From positions 265,176 to 329,175 of the forward strand of contig VWZL01002554.1 of the NCBI GenBank assembly GCA_013396915.1: DNA of 64,000 nt, written 5' to 3'. This document shows, piece by piece, positions 33,977 to 47,495 of the stretch. The DNA comes from Stercorarius parasiticus (taxonomy: Eukaryota > Chordata > Aves > Charadriiformes > Stercorariidae). How positions within the stretch are numbered: position 1 is the first letter of the stretch; every line of letters starts with the position of its first letter. A program made the position numbers and the translations under genes. The notes below the pieces were generated by a model that was not told where the DNA came from, made no database searches, and worked only from the letters and a program-made list of their open reading frames with translations.

Positions 33977-34864
33977 AAATGGAAAAAATCTTTTCCCAAT
34001 GCTAAAACCAGAATGATTTTGATTGATTTGAAAAGTCAGCCCAATGCTTGTTTGTTAGTTTTTCACCAACAGTCATCATAAATGCTAACCTAGACCACCA
34101 CCATCACAAAATCTGAGCCCTTTCAGCATGTAGCCAACTGTTAGTCTAATTAACTGACTTTCAGCAAAATTTTTAAACCTACTTAGGCCTGAACTTTCAA
34201 GCTATCATCTTAATAATCAGGGCTCATCATTAACTGAAGGACAGCAGGAAAGCTCTAACTGTTATGAATGGGGGCATGCTTCAGAAATGGTACAAGGTAG
34301 TTGACAGTAAAGATTTCAAGTTACGTGTTTTTCTGCACAGACCTAATCACGGTTATGTGAATATGTACACAGAATTCAGCCAAAGTGTAAGGGAAAAAAA
34401 AATTAAGAAAGAATTAACTTTTCCAGGAAAACAAATACTGGGGAAAAAAGTGTAAAATATATTAATCAAACATTCATTTATTTGTCGATAGCAATGCTAA
34501 GTCTAATGCTCAGTCTAATGCAGTCTAAGAAAACTCACTTCAACTCTGGACAGTATTTTACTTCTTTTGCCTCCTTGATCTGTGTGATATGGATACTTAT
34601 TACTCATATTGTTGTTATTTCTATTACAATAGTATCTACATGTTCTCTTCACAAACCCCTGTCTCATCATGTTAGTCGTTGCGCAGGTTTTTACCAGCTT
34701 TACTAGGGCTTAGTTATGTCTCCATTAAAATAAGTGGACTTTTTTGCAGAGCCAAGTACCACTAAGAATGAGGAAGTTGCAGAATGTGCACAGTCCGGCT
34801 TAGAGATATCCGATCAGTCTCCACTGGGATCACTTCTGGCATTTTAAAATCTCTCTAGAGCATC

Positions 34865-34906
34865 AAACAGCTGCCATTTTCTAGATTTAAACAGCTGCCA
34901 TTTTCT
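34865..34906. repeat. 24-bp tandem duplication, about 1.75 copies
   Basis: AAACAGCTGCCATTTTCT occurs at 34865-34882 and again, identical, at 34889-34906. Perfect identity suggests a recent local duplication. Confidence 0.85.
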
Positions 34907-36264
34907 TTCTTTTCTTTTAAAATAAGCTTTTAAAGATGCGCTTCCTTTCCTCACACTGTAAAATATGTGTTTTTCTTGCCCTAAATTACATTGATCCAAA
35001 ACATAGGATGGGGAGCAGCAATTTGAAACCAGTAACTATTTTCTTATTGCAATCTGTGCTATAACCTATTGGTACTGGAGGCGAAAGCTTTACATTTTTA
35101 TGAAAGCTTTTCCAACAGAAAAAAGTGTATGCTCAAAAACTTGAATGATAGGTATCTTATATTAGACACCTAAATCTGAAAAATTTAGCTCTCCCTTTTG
35201 CTAATGGTAAAGCCTTTGCTATAGGGTGGGAAACTATCTTCTTTTTTTGTGTGTTTTGTTTTGTTTTATTTAAGTTTCTTACAATCCGTAAAGTATAATT
35301 TTCCCCTCCAGACTCATACAGTTGGATTTCTTGTACGGAGGGAGTCTTACTTTATGTATGGAAAAGTACCAAAAATAATACTATTAAAAAGGTTTAAAAG
35401 ATTTCCTAAATGCTTTCAAAATACATTACTTGTCCTGAAAAAGACAGAGCATATAGCCTATATATGCTAGCATAGTATAGTATTATATAAAGAGTTTGCT
35501 AGTCAGTGTTTTAATTTCCTAGACACGTGCTTATCACATTGTCATACCACAGTACTTACATGAAATTACTTTCCATATATCTTTAGGTGTGTTATGAAAG
35601 CACATTGACATAGAAAATGCAATTCAGTGGATGCCTTGTGACCATCTAACTGACTATATAAAAAGCTGACCATCACAGTAATGCCTGAATGTAATAAAAC
35701 TAAATTTGAGTATTCTTTTTGCAGCTATTTTCATACTTATGCTAGTTGCTGACAAATCTTACCTTAAGGTTATTTGCTGTATTTGTCTTTCTGCGTTTAA
35801 TAAATGTGTGTGTGCATGGGTCCGTAAATTCTCATTAACTGCTAATTACCAGAAATATTCTCAATTCATCGCAAGATTCAGAAGTAGGGCTGGAACCTAC
35901 CTCAGAGCTAAAGCCATGATCTTTTAAGTACCATCTGGGCAGAGCTGTATGTGAGTACAAGGAGTGCTGTAGAAATATAGCTTACTGATTGCTCACAGGG
36001 CATTTTTGGGACCAACGTCATTGCAGAAGTCAGGTAATGCTAGCAGTAACAAAGTTTATGCGTTCTTTTACTGACTCTTGTACATTTTGGACAAATGCCT
36101 GCAGTCTTCAGGTAGGGATTCTCACATTCTAGCACAAAAAAAAAAAAAAGCCTTCTTACCTCCTAAATCACATTTTTAAGTAAGCAATCTGTATTTTGGT
36201 GACCACCACTTAAAATGCTTTATAAGGGAGGGAGATGGCTAAAAGATGTCTGTTTCTCTTTCAG

Positions 36265-36308
36265 ACCCTGTCAGAGAATGTATAGATGAGGATGGAAACA
36301 AAAAGAAA
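36265..36308 (+). CDS. VWF: VWF exon 33: A3-D4 link, 44-nt microexon
   Basis: Only 44 nt. It completes Asp, then PVRECIDEDGNKKK, and ends in phase 0 at AAA|GTAAGT. It equals human 1874-1888 (ICMDEDGNEKR). The Cys and the DEDGN turn are kept. It has a good pyrimidine tract (TGTTTCTCTTTCAG). It lies 2.6 kb from exon 32 and 4.0 kb from exon 34 and starts the D4 assembly (D4N). Confidence 0.93.
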
Positions 36309-39300
36309 GTAAGTGTATTGCCTGAGTCATCCATTTAGGTTTCAAGCTACAAAATTCATGCAGGACCATGGATACCCTCTTAGAGAATCTGAAACAAAAA
36401 GTGTTGGACAATATTAAGAATTATTTTGGAGGAGGAAAATGCTGGCTTTTGAAGTGATGGGATAACTTTGCACCCATAGGAGACTCCCTCTAATGACACC
36501 TGATCTTGCAGTGTGTTGAATAGTATTGAAGGCAACGTAGAGCCAAAACTTGTGACAGTGTGTGTCTTCCCTGACAAAGAAAAATGTGTTTCCATGTCCT
36601 GATGAAAGAACTTCTGGCAAAGCTGGACATGGTCAGAGTAAAGGTGCAAGTATAGGAGGAGGCAACGTCATTGTCCAGACCCTCTCCTTCTGCTAAAAAT
36701 ACAAGTACCTTGTCCCTATGAAAATTTTATCGGAAGATAATTATTGTGTGATAGTCGTCTCTCTAGAGAAAACCATCTCAAGTAAAGAAATCAAAGTTCT
36801 TAGTGTTTGCAGAAAAGCTTTTATTAATCCTGAGAAAATGCTCAGAAATATTAGTAAACCTGTTTGATCTCTCAAAAGTGATCCGGTCTAAGACAGGAAT
36901 GATGTAGATGTTATAAATGGTTCAGTTCCTTCATCTCAGGTGAAATGCTGAGGTTTTTGAGTGTATATGATACTTCATGCATTTAAAAATATTAGCATAA
37001 GCTTGTTGCGTGTTTTCTAGTAGGGGTCAGATATGAGTTCTACCCTAGGATTTAGCTTGAATTTCCACTACATTAAAAATATTCCTTTGCTTTTTCCCTT
37101 GTGAAGACATGACTGTAGGGAAGGATGTGGCTGATAAAGAAATTCTTATGAATTTTCTAGACATAGGAAATATACATATATCAAAGCTGCTTTACACGGT
37201 TGGCCTTGGCCAGCTGGTCAGAACACAGAAAGACTTTAGCTAGGTCAGACACCACGTATAACCTGGTGGCTTTGAGGTTGGCCTCTGGGGTCCTAGAAGC
37301 AGACACAGGTACATGTAGATAAGTGCTGGGAAGCCTCAACTTGAGTTTCAGACAAGTCAAATTTCATCTTTTTGGTGGTAAACTTAAAGCACAATTTCTG
37401 TTGTGGCTAAAATGCTTTTGGAAGAAAAGAGGCCAGGCTCCAGTCCATATTAAAAATGAACCACATTTTCAAATGTAGGTGGATTTTGTGTTATCTCTTC
37501 TCTCAGCCAGAAAAAATGGGTTTAGAAGGCACTGCCAACATGGTAGCCATTACCTTTTGCAGCAGGTACACTTTGCCTACAGGACACCATGGAAATGTTC
37601 TGCCTTTGGTGTTGAGCACCCACCCTCTGAATTCCTCTGCTGACTCACGGTCAGTAATGTGCCATCGTTGGCCTGTTACCCTTTTCCAGCATAGTCCACA
37701 AATCCACAGGGATGAAGAATCAAGGCTCTTTCCTAATTCATAAAACACAGGCTCTTATATCGGTTCCATAATATTTTAGGCGTTACTCAGAGTTACAGCA
37801 GGAGGCTTAGTTCCCCAAGCGGGATGTCTGTCATGCACCTGGAGATTGTGGGAACTGATCTCTTGCAGTTTGCAAGGAAATCAGAGTTCTCAGGATCAAA
37901 AAACTGAGACTAAATCCTGTCTAATATCAGGAGTGATGTGACTCGTTATTTTTTTTTGTTTGTTTTGTTATTACTTCTACCCTGGAAATGACTATTGAAG
38001 GAAGATTCATGGCTAAGGTTAGTAGCACCAGGACAGAAGATCAAATCTGCTAGGTCAGGCCAAAAATCCATCCAACCCCCTGTATTAGGTGGCCAAAAAT
38101 GGAAGTCAGGGAAGAATGTAAGTAAGCATATATGATCCTTCCCTGAACTTTCATTGCCTTTAATAATTTGTGACTCAGGGACACCCTGAGCTGCGAGTGG
38201 CATCTGTTTTGTTTCATAGTGCTCAATAGTTTTCTCTTCCATGAATTTGTTCAGTCATTCTTTGAATCCAAGTAAGTTTTTTAGTACTGTATCATATCCA
38301 GTAACTAAATTAAAAGGTGCCAGCTGATGAACCTGGTTGAGGTACATGGCTCTCTCTCCTGCAGATGCACAGTAAGAGGAAGGGTGTGCAAGTCCAGGTC
38401 CATAGGTTCAGAGCTCCCTTAGAGAGGAAGTCTGAGGCTTCCTCCGGTGTGCTGGCAGGCTCATCGGTTTCAGCAGACTTATCCTTCACGATTTAGAAAC
38501 CTCTGCTTTTGCTTTCCTTTCTGTCTTATTCTTACTCCTACGATTTCATATCAATTGGGATTTAGGGTTTCTTTGTCTTCAGAGTCCCTGCGTTTTCCTT
38601 TGCACGAGGATTCTTGGCTTTGTTTGGATCATTCAATTGATTTTTTTGTTTTAATGTGCTGTGCTTTTCTTGTCCAGCTCTTAGATGTTTTGCAATAGAT
38701 GTCCTGTTAAGGAGTGAAATAAAAAAGTTAAATATGCATGGAAGCTAAAGGGTCCTTTGCCAGACTTGCACAGCTGTATGTGTACCCTTCCAGGTGCTCT
38801 ACTTTCAGTAGGCGAGACAACTGTAATTAAAAAACATTCAATTTCTTCCTAAATATTTTTTCCATACTTAAAGCTCCTCATGTTACTGTTTCACAGCTTC
38901 CTCTAGGCTCACAAAACTGAAAAGATTTAAGCCACTTTCAGGACAAGTTCCCTTCTCACAGTCCTGAAACATACAAAGTAGTATCTAACTTGTAAATTAA
39001 AGCAGTAAATTAAGTCTTATTTAATATGTAAAATTTTATGGCTGCAAATCTGGCAGTTCTCGTTTAGACTTGACAGTATCACGTAGCTCAGAGATACAGA
39101 GTAGTACTTTTACATCACTATTCTTAGTTTGCACACTAGTGCCAAAAATAGTCTGTGAATGATGCTGTGGTTGCCTAGATATTTTGCCACTTTGTTCTTC
39201 TCTTTCATGGGAATGATGGGTAAGCTGAAAAGGAGAGGATGGGAGATAACCTTGCCCAATAGCAATTATCTTCTTCCCCACATGTTTCTGCTTGTGAATA

Positions 39301-40267
39301 TCAAGACATGTTGCCCAGTTCATAGAACCACTGTCTCACTTGTTACTAGTGCTTCTGGACTCACCTCTGTAGAGATGGGTCTGGAAAGGGCTGTTTCCCA
39401 CATTTGGGGATATTTTTGGGAATGCAGACCTCAGGGGTGAACACTCTGTTGTGAAATTCATTGAGCCTATTTATTGACTTTAGAGCTCTGTGGGATTGGG
39501 GCCAGAGAGCTCAGCTTTTTGCAGATATGAATCTTGAGATATTCCAGATTGTGACCACATCTATTTCTCGGTCATTTAGCAGTATGTAATCCTTGTGCCT
39601 TAAAACTTAGACTATCCTTTAGAAAATGAGAATATAGTTTATATTTTATTTCTAATTTTACAAAACCACTGTGTATGTGTAATAACATTAATTTGGTAAA
39701 GGAACAATTTCCCTTCAGGAAGGGAGAAACTGTTTTAAAGTTTTGGAGTAATGGATAAAATAACTAGAGTATTCCACGCCTTTCCAGCTTGGAACAAATA
39801 TTGTTAATTCCTGCTGTGCCATGACCATCTGTGCACAGAGCTTTTTCTAAAATAATTTTATGGCTTATGAAAACTTAAGGCTTTGACGTTTAAAGAAAAG
39901 CTAAGGGGAATTCTTTATTGACTATGCTATTCATGCATGCTGTAGGATGGCTAAACTAACAATAGATGGAGTACCAGATACTTCATTCTGCTGTAACAAA
40001 ACATCTCCTATTCTAGACCATTATCTTTTGCTTGGAACTTCACAGTCTGTTTCTTACAGTGTTGCTAATTTAAACTTTCTCATCCTCATGAAGTCCTTAA
40101 TATGCTGCATTCTATTGTTTAATTATCCAAGGCTAATTTGAGCAGCACTGCTGTCAGTGTCACTTTACTTGCTAGCTGTAGGAGCATGGCAGCAGCCAAG
40201 TTTTGCATTTTTCTCCTCTCCGCCCATGTTCTTCTCTATTGTTACATATCCATGTCTCCCTGTCTAG
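36309..40267 (+). other. Intron 33 (3959 bp)
   Basis: No exon or transposon family recognised. Several open frames of 80-100 codons near 37456-37748 and 39036-39440 have no recognisable content on either strand. Confidence 0.65.
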
Positions 40268-40445
40268 CCTGGTGATAAATGGACATTACCGGACCAGTGC
40301 CACACTGTGACATGCTTTCCTGGAGATTACACAGTTCTGGAGAGTCACCAAATTAACTGTGAGAGGATGCCAAAGCCAGTATGTCACAGCAATCTTCCTG
40401 CTGTTAAGATTGAAGAAACTTGTGGCTGCCGATGGATGTGTCCCT
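40268..40445 (+). CDS. VWF: VWF exon 34: D4N module
   Basis: 178 nt. It starts [16 protein letters not shown] and ends [11 protein letters not shown] plus one base of a Cys codon (CCC T|GTGAGT). Sixty residues including the split Cys equal human 1889-1948. The cysteines match human one for one. It is the D4 N-terminal module after A3. Confidence 0.95.
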
Positions 40446-42099
40446 GTGAGTATCTGTCTTTGCATGTGTGGCCTTCCTCCCCATCACTTGAAATGTTTGT
40501 CAGAAATGTAATGCTGAATGGAGCTGCTCAGTCATTGCACACATCAAAGATGACCAAGGTGGGAGGAATTAACACTGTATGTGGCTTAAATAAACAGCTA
40601 AGTGTGTGAGTCTCACTGATGCCTGGAATATGTGGTGCAAGTTCAGGGCCACTGTGAGCTTATTTTTCACATTAGCATAGCTACACTGGTTTATCAGAGA
40701 ATCTCACACTCAATTTCCAGAGCTGTCTGAAGTGGGAAGGAGAGTGTATGGAAGAAAACAGACATTTACCTCGGCATGCTGTAAGCAAGTGATGTATTCT
40801 TGGTCTATCTCTAGGCTTGAGGGTTTGGCCTGACCTCAGTCAAGTGCGTGTATTAAAACAACAAATGCTCCCTGCCTCCTGAAAACCTCACACTGAGCAG
40901 AAATGGTGAACACTGTGTGATTAGTGCCTTGGCTGAGATGACAGGAACAGAAATTAAGTGCACCCAGGCACATTTACAGGGTAGAGGGATTCAGCCCTGA
41001 GGCTGGTGACTTTAGGAAAATCCCACATGTGTGAAAGGAAGACTTGAGGGAAGAAGATAAGATTTCAAGCAAAAAAATGAGCTGGAGCCTCTGGATCACC
41101 TCAGTGCGTGGACAGATGCCCTGACAACCTTGAAATGGTGTCAGTCCGGGCTAAAGGAGGCAGTGATGCCTGGCTGCATGCAGCATGGCACAGAACATCA
41201 CTCCATGGCTGTCACAGGGAAGAGCACTTCATGGTGGAACAAGGGGTAGGCTCAGCCACTGAGTCTTTTGGTAAACCTCACCCTGGGTTTGGGGACTGAG
41301 CCTCACCTCCTCTCCATGCCAAATGCACTGTAGTCATATGCTCGGTTTCCATAAAAATTAGTCAAGATGCTTATTTTGAATTTTAAATGTCTAAAAGATC
41401 AGATAGAGCCCAATCATGCATGCTATTACAGTTAAAAATTGCAGAAATCTCCAAAATAGGAACCTGTAGGTGTTATTTTCAACAGTGTTTAAATCCTGTT
41501 CAGAGCCTGAATCTCTTTGGCTTTAATGAAGCTGAGAGGATTCTAGTCCCCAATGCAATTCTGAAAATTGGGCTTACACCTAAAACCATATTTACTTTTT
41601 AAAGTAAATCACGACCCTATACGTATCTTTGCTTTATAATGTATAATCTCAATTTGAAATGTCCCCTGCTGAACTGTCTGTTTTAAGAACACTTTCTTCG
41701 AGGCACTGCTTGAAACACCTAAGCTGGGGAGCTAGATATTGATCCCTGAACTGTTAGACAACCAAAATTTTAACACCCCAACTTTTTGCATTTCCTAAAA
41801 GCGCATTCAATTACTCAAACCCTTTAAAGCTAACGTTTTTTTTTTCATGTATTTAAAAAAGGTAGAAAGATTTTAGTTGAATAATCATAAATATTTTAGG
41901 AAGTTTAAAGGATGCTTTTAGTGATATCTACTCATAAAAAGTGCCTCTGTAATGATTTTCTGCAGCATTTGCAATTCATTACCTTACTAGCTTTCTCAAC
42001 TAATTGATTCCACATGCCCATAACAATTGTGAAGAAATAGTCTAATTTGAACAAAAGCGAATGCCTATATGACTTTTTTTTTTTTTTATTGATGTGCAG
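40446..42099 (+). other. Intron 34 (1654 bp)
   Basis: No repeat family or exon recognised. T runs lie at 41839-41847 and 42074-42087, the latter forming part of the exon 35 acceptor tract. Confidence 0.7.
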
Positions 42100-42320
42100 G
42101 TGTTTGTATAGGAAGTTCATCTCGACACATTGTCACTTTTGATGGGCTGAATTTTAAGCTGACCGGCAATTGCTCCTACACCTTGTTTCGAGACATGCAA
42201 CATGACATTGAAATTCTCCTCCATGAAGGACCATGCAGAGCAACACCAAAGATGAACTGTATGGACTCCATTGAAGCGAAACATCATGGTGTATCTGTTC
42301 AGCTCTTCAGTGACATGGCA
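42100..42320 (+). CDS. VWF: VWF exon 35: VWD4 domain start
   Basis: 221 nt. It completes Cys, then VCIGSSSRHIVTFDGLNFKL, and ends SVQLFSDMA in phase 0 (GCA|GTAAGC). It has 73 full codons, equal to human 1949-2021. The HIVTFDG strand is the usual entry of a VWD domain. Confidence 0.95.
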
Positions 42321-43311
42321 GTAAGCTAAATGCAATGAAGTGATCTGTGCGTTGTCTGGTCATGCTATAGAATTTCAGGTTGTGGGGACCAATTTGTTCT
42401 CTTTGTGCTGTTCCTGTTCCCCTTGCAGCCTATTAGGTTTCTGAGCAAATGCTCGTTTTAATTTCGTGATACAATCTGCATTCACATAATGAGCCAGACA
42501 CGTTTCTTTTCTTGTTCTCCCTGTTGTGCTGGTATGACAACGTCAAGAACATGGGATTTGGCAATGTCTCCCTGATACTTCTGCCAGAAAAGCAGGGATT
42601 ATAGACAGGACATACTGCACTCTGATTCTCCTCTGTTGGCAGAGGTCCTTTACACAATGTTATTATTTGCTGCATGGGAGAGCAGCCTCTATTCTTCACA
42701 AACCAATGCACAACTGGCTAGTTGAAGAGCTAGTGAGTCGGTTCTTACCTTGTGTGCAGGTGGACCTCAGCGTTAGATGGAAGGCCATCTTGGTATTTAT
42801 TATGCCTGTTCTATAGGCACAGAAGTATTCAAATTCAATATGAAACATTTTCAATCTCTGGGTTCCTCAGACACACAGGAGTCAGCTAGCCTGCAAAAGT
42901 GATCTCGTCTGGCTCATGTGTAGCAAAATAGGATGGACCAAAACACCTGCACCCAGTTCTACATGGTGATGGACAGCCTTGACTTTCACTGAGGTTTATT
43001 GATAATCAGGGTTTGTAGGTGTCATTTTAACTTCATGGCGTTAGATTGCTAGTCTGTGTATACATGAAGGAATGCATTCATGTGGGAAAATGTTGGAAGA
43101 GATGTTCATACAATACACAGAATGAAGGTCAATTAGTTCTGTACATTTTTAGACTCAATAGAAATTTTCGTCTTGCAAAATTGATTCTTATGTCCAGATT
43201 CAGTTGGATCTTCAAGTACTTATGAAGTCAAAGTGTGTTTCAACTGTAAGATTGGGTTGATTTTAGCTGCTTGCTAGAACTGATGCGATGATCTTGCCTT
43301 TTTGAAAACAG
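42321..43311 (+). other. Intron 35 (991 bp)
   Basis: No feature seen beyond splice sites. Confidence 0.7.
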
Positions 43312-43504
43312 GTGGCTGTTAATGGTGAAAGGGTTCATATCCCCTATTCTAGCAGTTTGTTTGAAGTCACTGTCTATGGAGCAATAATGCACGAAATCAA
43401 GTTCTCCCATCTTGGACATAATCTCACATTTACTCCAAGAAACAATGAATTTATTCTTAAACTTAATTCAAAGAGCTTTTCTTCAGGAACGCAAGGACTT
43501 TGTG
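43312..43504 (+). CDS. VWF: VWF exon 36: VWD4 domain, GLCG motif
   Basis: 193 nt. It starts VAVNGERVHIPYSSS, contains VYGAIMHEIKFSHLGH and ends TQGLC plus one base of a Gly codon. It equals human 2022-2086. The position that is Cys in the CGLCG motif of D3 is Gln here (CAA at 43492-43494) and Tyr in human D4. D4 in both species therefore lacks the vicinal-cysteine motif, in line with D4 not driving multimer assembly. Confidence 0.95.
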
Positions 43505-44154
43505 GTAAGTTTGAAAACTAGTAATTTTAACAGCTTCCTACTTGGACTTGAACTGTTATATATGTTGTTGTAATTTGTGTGGCCCTGTACCTTTAAAGTC
43601 TCTGGCCGAACTGATTCCCCTGTTGTTGGCACATTGCTAGTCTATGTGGGTTTCTCCACTATGGCCATCAACATAACAGCTTGTTGACATAATACCATGG
43701 AAAGAACAGGCTACACATCTCTGATGTTTAATTATTTCACACTGTCCTTTCAAGGAGATTTTTCTTTTTTTTTTAAGAAGGTTTAACTTTAGGTTCTTAA
43801 CATATACATTTATGTGAGAGACACGACCTATGCTTGTAGGGAAGGTGGAAGGTTTGTGAGGGGTACTACCTGGGAGAATTAATTCTATGGTATCCTCAAT
43901 GGTATAATCTATTGTATAGTTTATACTTCTGTGGCATAACTTATACCTCCTGTAGTAAGGAAACATGAAACAAGACCCAGGGTTTTTATGCCTCTATTGA
44001 TAATAGCTATAAGGAATATCATTCATTCCTCTTCCCCTTGGCATTCAATGAGTGGTCCCAAACAGCCCTGTATGTACTGTGCCTATTTTCTGTAGGTTTA
44101 TTTTATTGCTGACCGTATTCAGACTCTTTCTTTTCCTTTTACTCACCCTCCTAG
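43505..44154 (+). other. Intron 36 (650 bp)
   Basis: No feature seen beyond splice sites. The acceptor has a long pyrimidine tract ending CCTCCTAG. Confidence 0.7.
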
Positions 44155-44496
44155 GGGTGTGTGACCAGAACCACGTCAATGACTTCACGTTACATGATGG
44201 CTCTGTCACTTCTGACAGCAGTGTATTTATTCAAAACTGGGTGGTGGAAGAGCCGGGCAAGATCTGTGAAATCCGGAGAGAAGACAGATGCTCTGAGCAT
44301 GCAACGAGCCACTGTCGCCTTCTGCTCTCCGACCAGTTTGCAGAGTGCCACAGGCTAATCTCCCCCAACATGTTCTACGAGGCCTGCGCAGAGAGCAGCT
44401 GCTATGAGGACGAAGCCTGCGAGATGATAACTTCCTACGCTCACATGTGCAGGGAAAACGGCATCTGCATAGACTGGAGAACACCCGAGTTTTGTC
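44155..44496 (+). CDS. VWF: VWF exon 37: end of VWD4 and C8-4 module
   Basis: 342 nt, the second largest exon here. It completes Gly, then VCDQNHVNDFTLHDGSV, and ends WRTPEFC plus one base of a Pro codon (TGT C|GTGAGT). It has 113 full codons, exactly as human 2087-2199. SYAHMCRENGICIDWRTPEFC matches the C8 module with all cysteines. The second half is GC- and CpG-rich compared with surrounding introns. Confidence 0.96.
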
Positions 44497-46955
44497 GTGA
44501 GTGGTTTACGATATGTTAAAACTGATATAGAAACTGCCTAACTTGATGACAGTGGTGACAATGACAGTCAGTGTAATGTTAGTTTTTGAATACCGTGTAA
44601 TGGGGCAGAAGTTCCAAATCAAGTTTCCCATATAAGTGATATTGCAGATCTGATAACTGGTTTGTCGTCCACTAAGTTGCATATTATGGAAAAAGCCTTT
44701 CTTAGTAAAGTGCTAACTAGTAAAATGCAAAGTAGTTTTGCAAGGCTGGAGGGATAACCTATGAAATAAAAATACTGTGAAAGCTATGCACAGGGAAACA
44801 TGGCTATGTGACAGTACCTGACTGCAGCCACCAAACCACTGGGGGGCCAGGTTTGAACCGAGAGTCTGTTCTGATTCTGCTGGGTGGTTTTAGCTGCAGA
44901 TATTGCTTCGGTACAGACTCTGGAGGACCTGTACAAGGTGGACAGGGAAACTTGTAATTTAGAGTAGTGGAACTGCTCCCCAGCCTGTCGCTGTCATAAC
45001 TAACTATCTGCAAATGACACAAAATAAGACTTTTCTGAATTCTTTGTAATAGTTTCTGCAAATTCCCCACATTCCAACCAAAGCCTAAAACTTTCAGACC
45101 GTGATGGAAGAGCCAGTGTGATTTTAGTTTCTACTGCAGTGAAAAATGGGGAAATAGCCACACTCTGTGGTGTGTTTTCTTGCCAGTGCGTGCCAGCTAC
45201 ACTGATCAAACCAGCTGTAATTTACTTTGCAAATCCGTTTCTCCTTCTGGATGTGTTTTGCTTGTGTTTTGGAGGTGAAGAGTTTGTGCTGAGAAAGCAG
45301 TGTAGCAGGATGTGAGCCTTGCAAATTGCCCAGAGCCCAAAAGAAGCAGGACAAGCATGCTGGTGCTAAGTTCAGAGGGTTGTTGTTTTGTATACCTACT
45401 CCCCTAAATTCTTATAGTCATAAGAAGTTCTAACTTCCTGGGTTGGTTGGTTGTTTCTTTGTTTTTTTTTTCTTTCTATTTTCTCCCGACAGCCCTATTA
45501 TGAAGCATACATAAAAATCTGACGAAAATGTAACATATAGTTAAGTACAAATGAGTAACTCTTGAGGTGGCTTATTCTACACCTTCTGCTGTTAGTCTGT
45601 GTGCAGTGACGGTTATAGACATTTAGATATTTTCTCACAGTGTTTCTGGCTTAGTCAGGTATCTGAGATGTGTGTATATGTACGTAGGCATTTTCTTCCC
45701 CAGCTAGCCCCTCCTGTAGTGTATTGTATCCCAGTTGTTTTTCAAATCTCCTGCCTCTCCAGTTTAGTCAGTTCTTTTTGCCTTGCTTTCTTTTCCTCTT
45801 GCTGCCCAGATACTTTTCATTTCAGAATTGGAGAACCAGCATCCTAAAGGCACGATACAGCAAGAACTCACTACATATTTTGGTTTGTTCATGTTTTAAG
45901 CTCAAACTGAGGGAATGATGGGATAGGAAGTCAAGAATGTGAATTTGAATTTGGCCTGAGCCTCCAGTTAGTGTCTTAAATATCTTTCCAGGATAAGCTA
46001 TTGAAGAACACATTGCTGTTGCAGACTGAATCTTTTAAGAAACAACTTAGTCTGTTTGGAATATAGTCCTAGAAAACAGAGGGAGAATACTGCCAGCCAT
46101 TTTCTAAATTTAGTGCTTCAGTCAGACTTTGCAAATTGTAATGTCCGAGCCTGAATGTCAGAGGAGAACCTTAATAACTCTGTGCAGTTTTCAAATTCCC
46201 ATCCTGTTACTCAGCACGTACAAGGATAGCCGAAGTTGCCCATTTTAACACTAGTTGCATAAAACAATCATTTGTGTCCTAACAATAGCATCATCTTCTT
46301 CCTTCAAAAAGGTGCTTCAATTACAGGAACATTGTACAGGTTACATTAATGACTAAATAGACACTGCAGCTTAATCACTCTACCACTACATGTTTAATAC
46401 CAATGGCACAGTTCTGGAGTACCTTGCTTCCCTACCACTGTGCCAGTGAATTCTTGTCATTTTTTTAGGTTTTTGTCATGCCATATTGGGACATTTCAAG
46501 CTGTACAAGTCCTTCCTGGCTGGTCTGCCTGGATGGGTATATGTACTTGATGGAATATCCGATCAAGACAGAGCTTGTTCTCCATCCTATGCTCATTCAG
46601 TTCTGCTGCCTGAGCTTTCCTTGCTCCTTTTTGGGAGGGTACATGTGTCAAGTGCTATCTGGTAGACTTCCAGCTTTGTGTCAGTGGATAGAAGGAAACT
46701 TTACTCCAAGGTGGGAATGTGCGATGAGGGAGATTTTTTGATTTTTTTTTTTTTATTCTTTTCCTAGACCCTTGCTTAGTAGATGTGTGCTGCAGCAACC
46801 TGTAGCTTCCATTGATAGCCATGTAACCCAGAGGCATAGAACATGCACCCCTTGAGCAAGCTCACCTGTACAAGTGAATGCCTGCTGAATAGGTTTTCTA
46901 CTTCACTGACAGTACGGGCTCTATCTTAATGTAAAGATCTTAGAGATTTCTAACA

Positions 46956-47495
46956 AATCATAGAATGATTTGGTTTGGAAGGGACCTTGAAGACCATCTA
47001 GTTCCAACCCCACTGCCATGGGCAGGGACACCTCCCACTAGACGAGGCTGCTCAAAGCCCCATCCAGCCTGGCCTTGAACACTTCCAGGGATGGGGCATC
47101 CACAACTTCCCTGGGCAACCTGTTCCAGTGTCTCACCACCCTCATAGCGAAGAATTTCTTCCTAATATCTAATCTAAATCTACCTTCTTTCAGTTTAAAA
47201 CCGTAACCCCTCTCCCTATCATTACACTCCCTGATACAGAGTCCCTCCCCATCTTTCCTGTGGGCCCCCTTTAGGTACTGGAAGGTACTATAAGGTCTCC
47301 CCAGAGCGTTCTCTTCTCCAGGCTGAACAGACCAAGCTCTCTCAGCCTGTCCTCATAGCAGAGGTGCTCCAGTCCTCTGATCATCCTCGTGGCCCTCTGC
47401 TGGACCCATTCCAACAGGTCCATGTGTTTCTTGTGCTGAGGACTCCAGAGCTGGACGCAGTAGTCCAGGTGGGGTCTCATGGGAGAAGAGTAGAC
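46956..47495 (-). mobile_element. CR1 LINE fragment (about 540 bp), antisense to VWF
   Basis: Begins on the + strand with AATCATAGAATGATTTGG, then GGAAGGGACCTTGAAGACC, and continues into the ORF2 3' end. The minus strand frame 47271-47498 encodes [28 protein letters not shown] and [11 protein letters not shown], typical of the CR1 reverse-transcriptase C-terminus. It is nearly identical over about 150 bp to the copy at 58556-58778, so both are of the same, fairly young subfamily. Confidence 0.95.

Larger units (their letters stand above)
33661..36264 (+). other. Intron 32 (2604 bp)
   Basis: Holds a CR1 fragment beginning 52 bp after the donor (33713-33976), a 24-bp tandem duplication (34865-34906) and an A run at 36136-36149. 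No exon seen. Confidence 0.75.

Noticed and set aside
35868..35932. Possible further MIR remnant (AGAAGTAGGGCTGGAACCTA region)
   Set aside because: Only one short block resembles the family and flanking blocks are missing.
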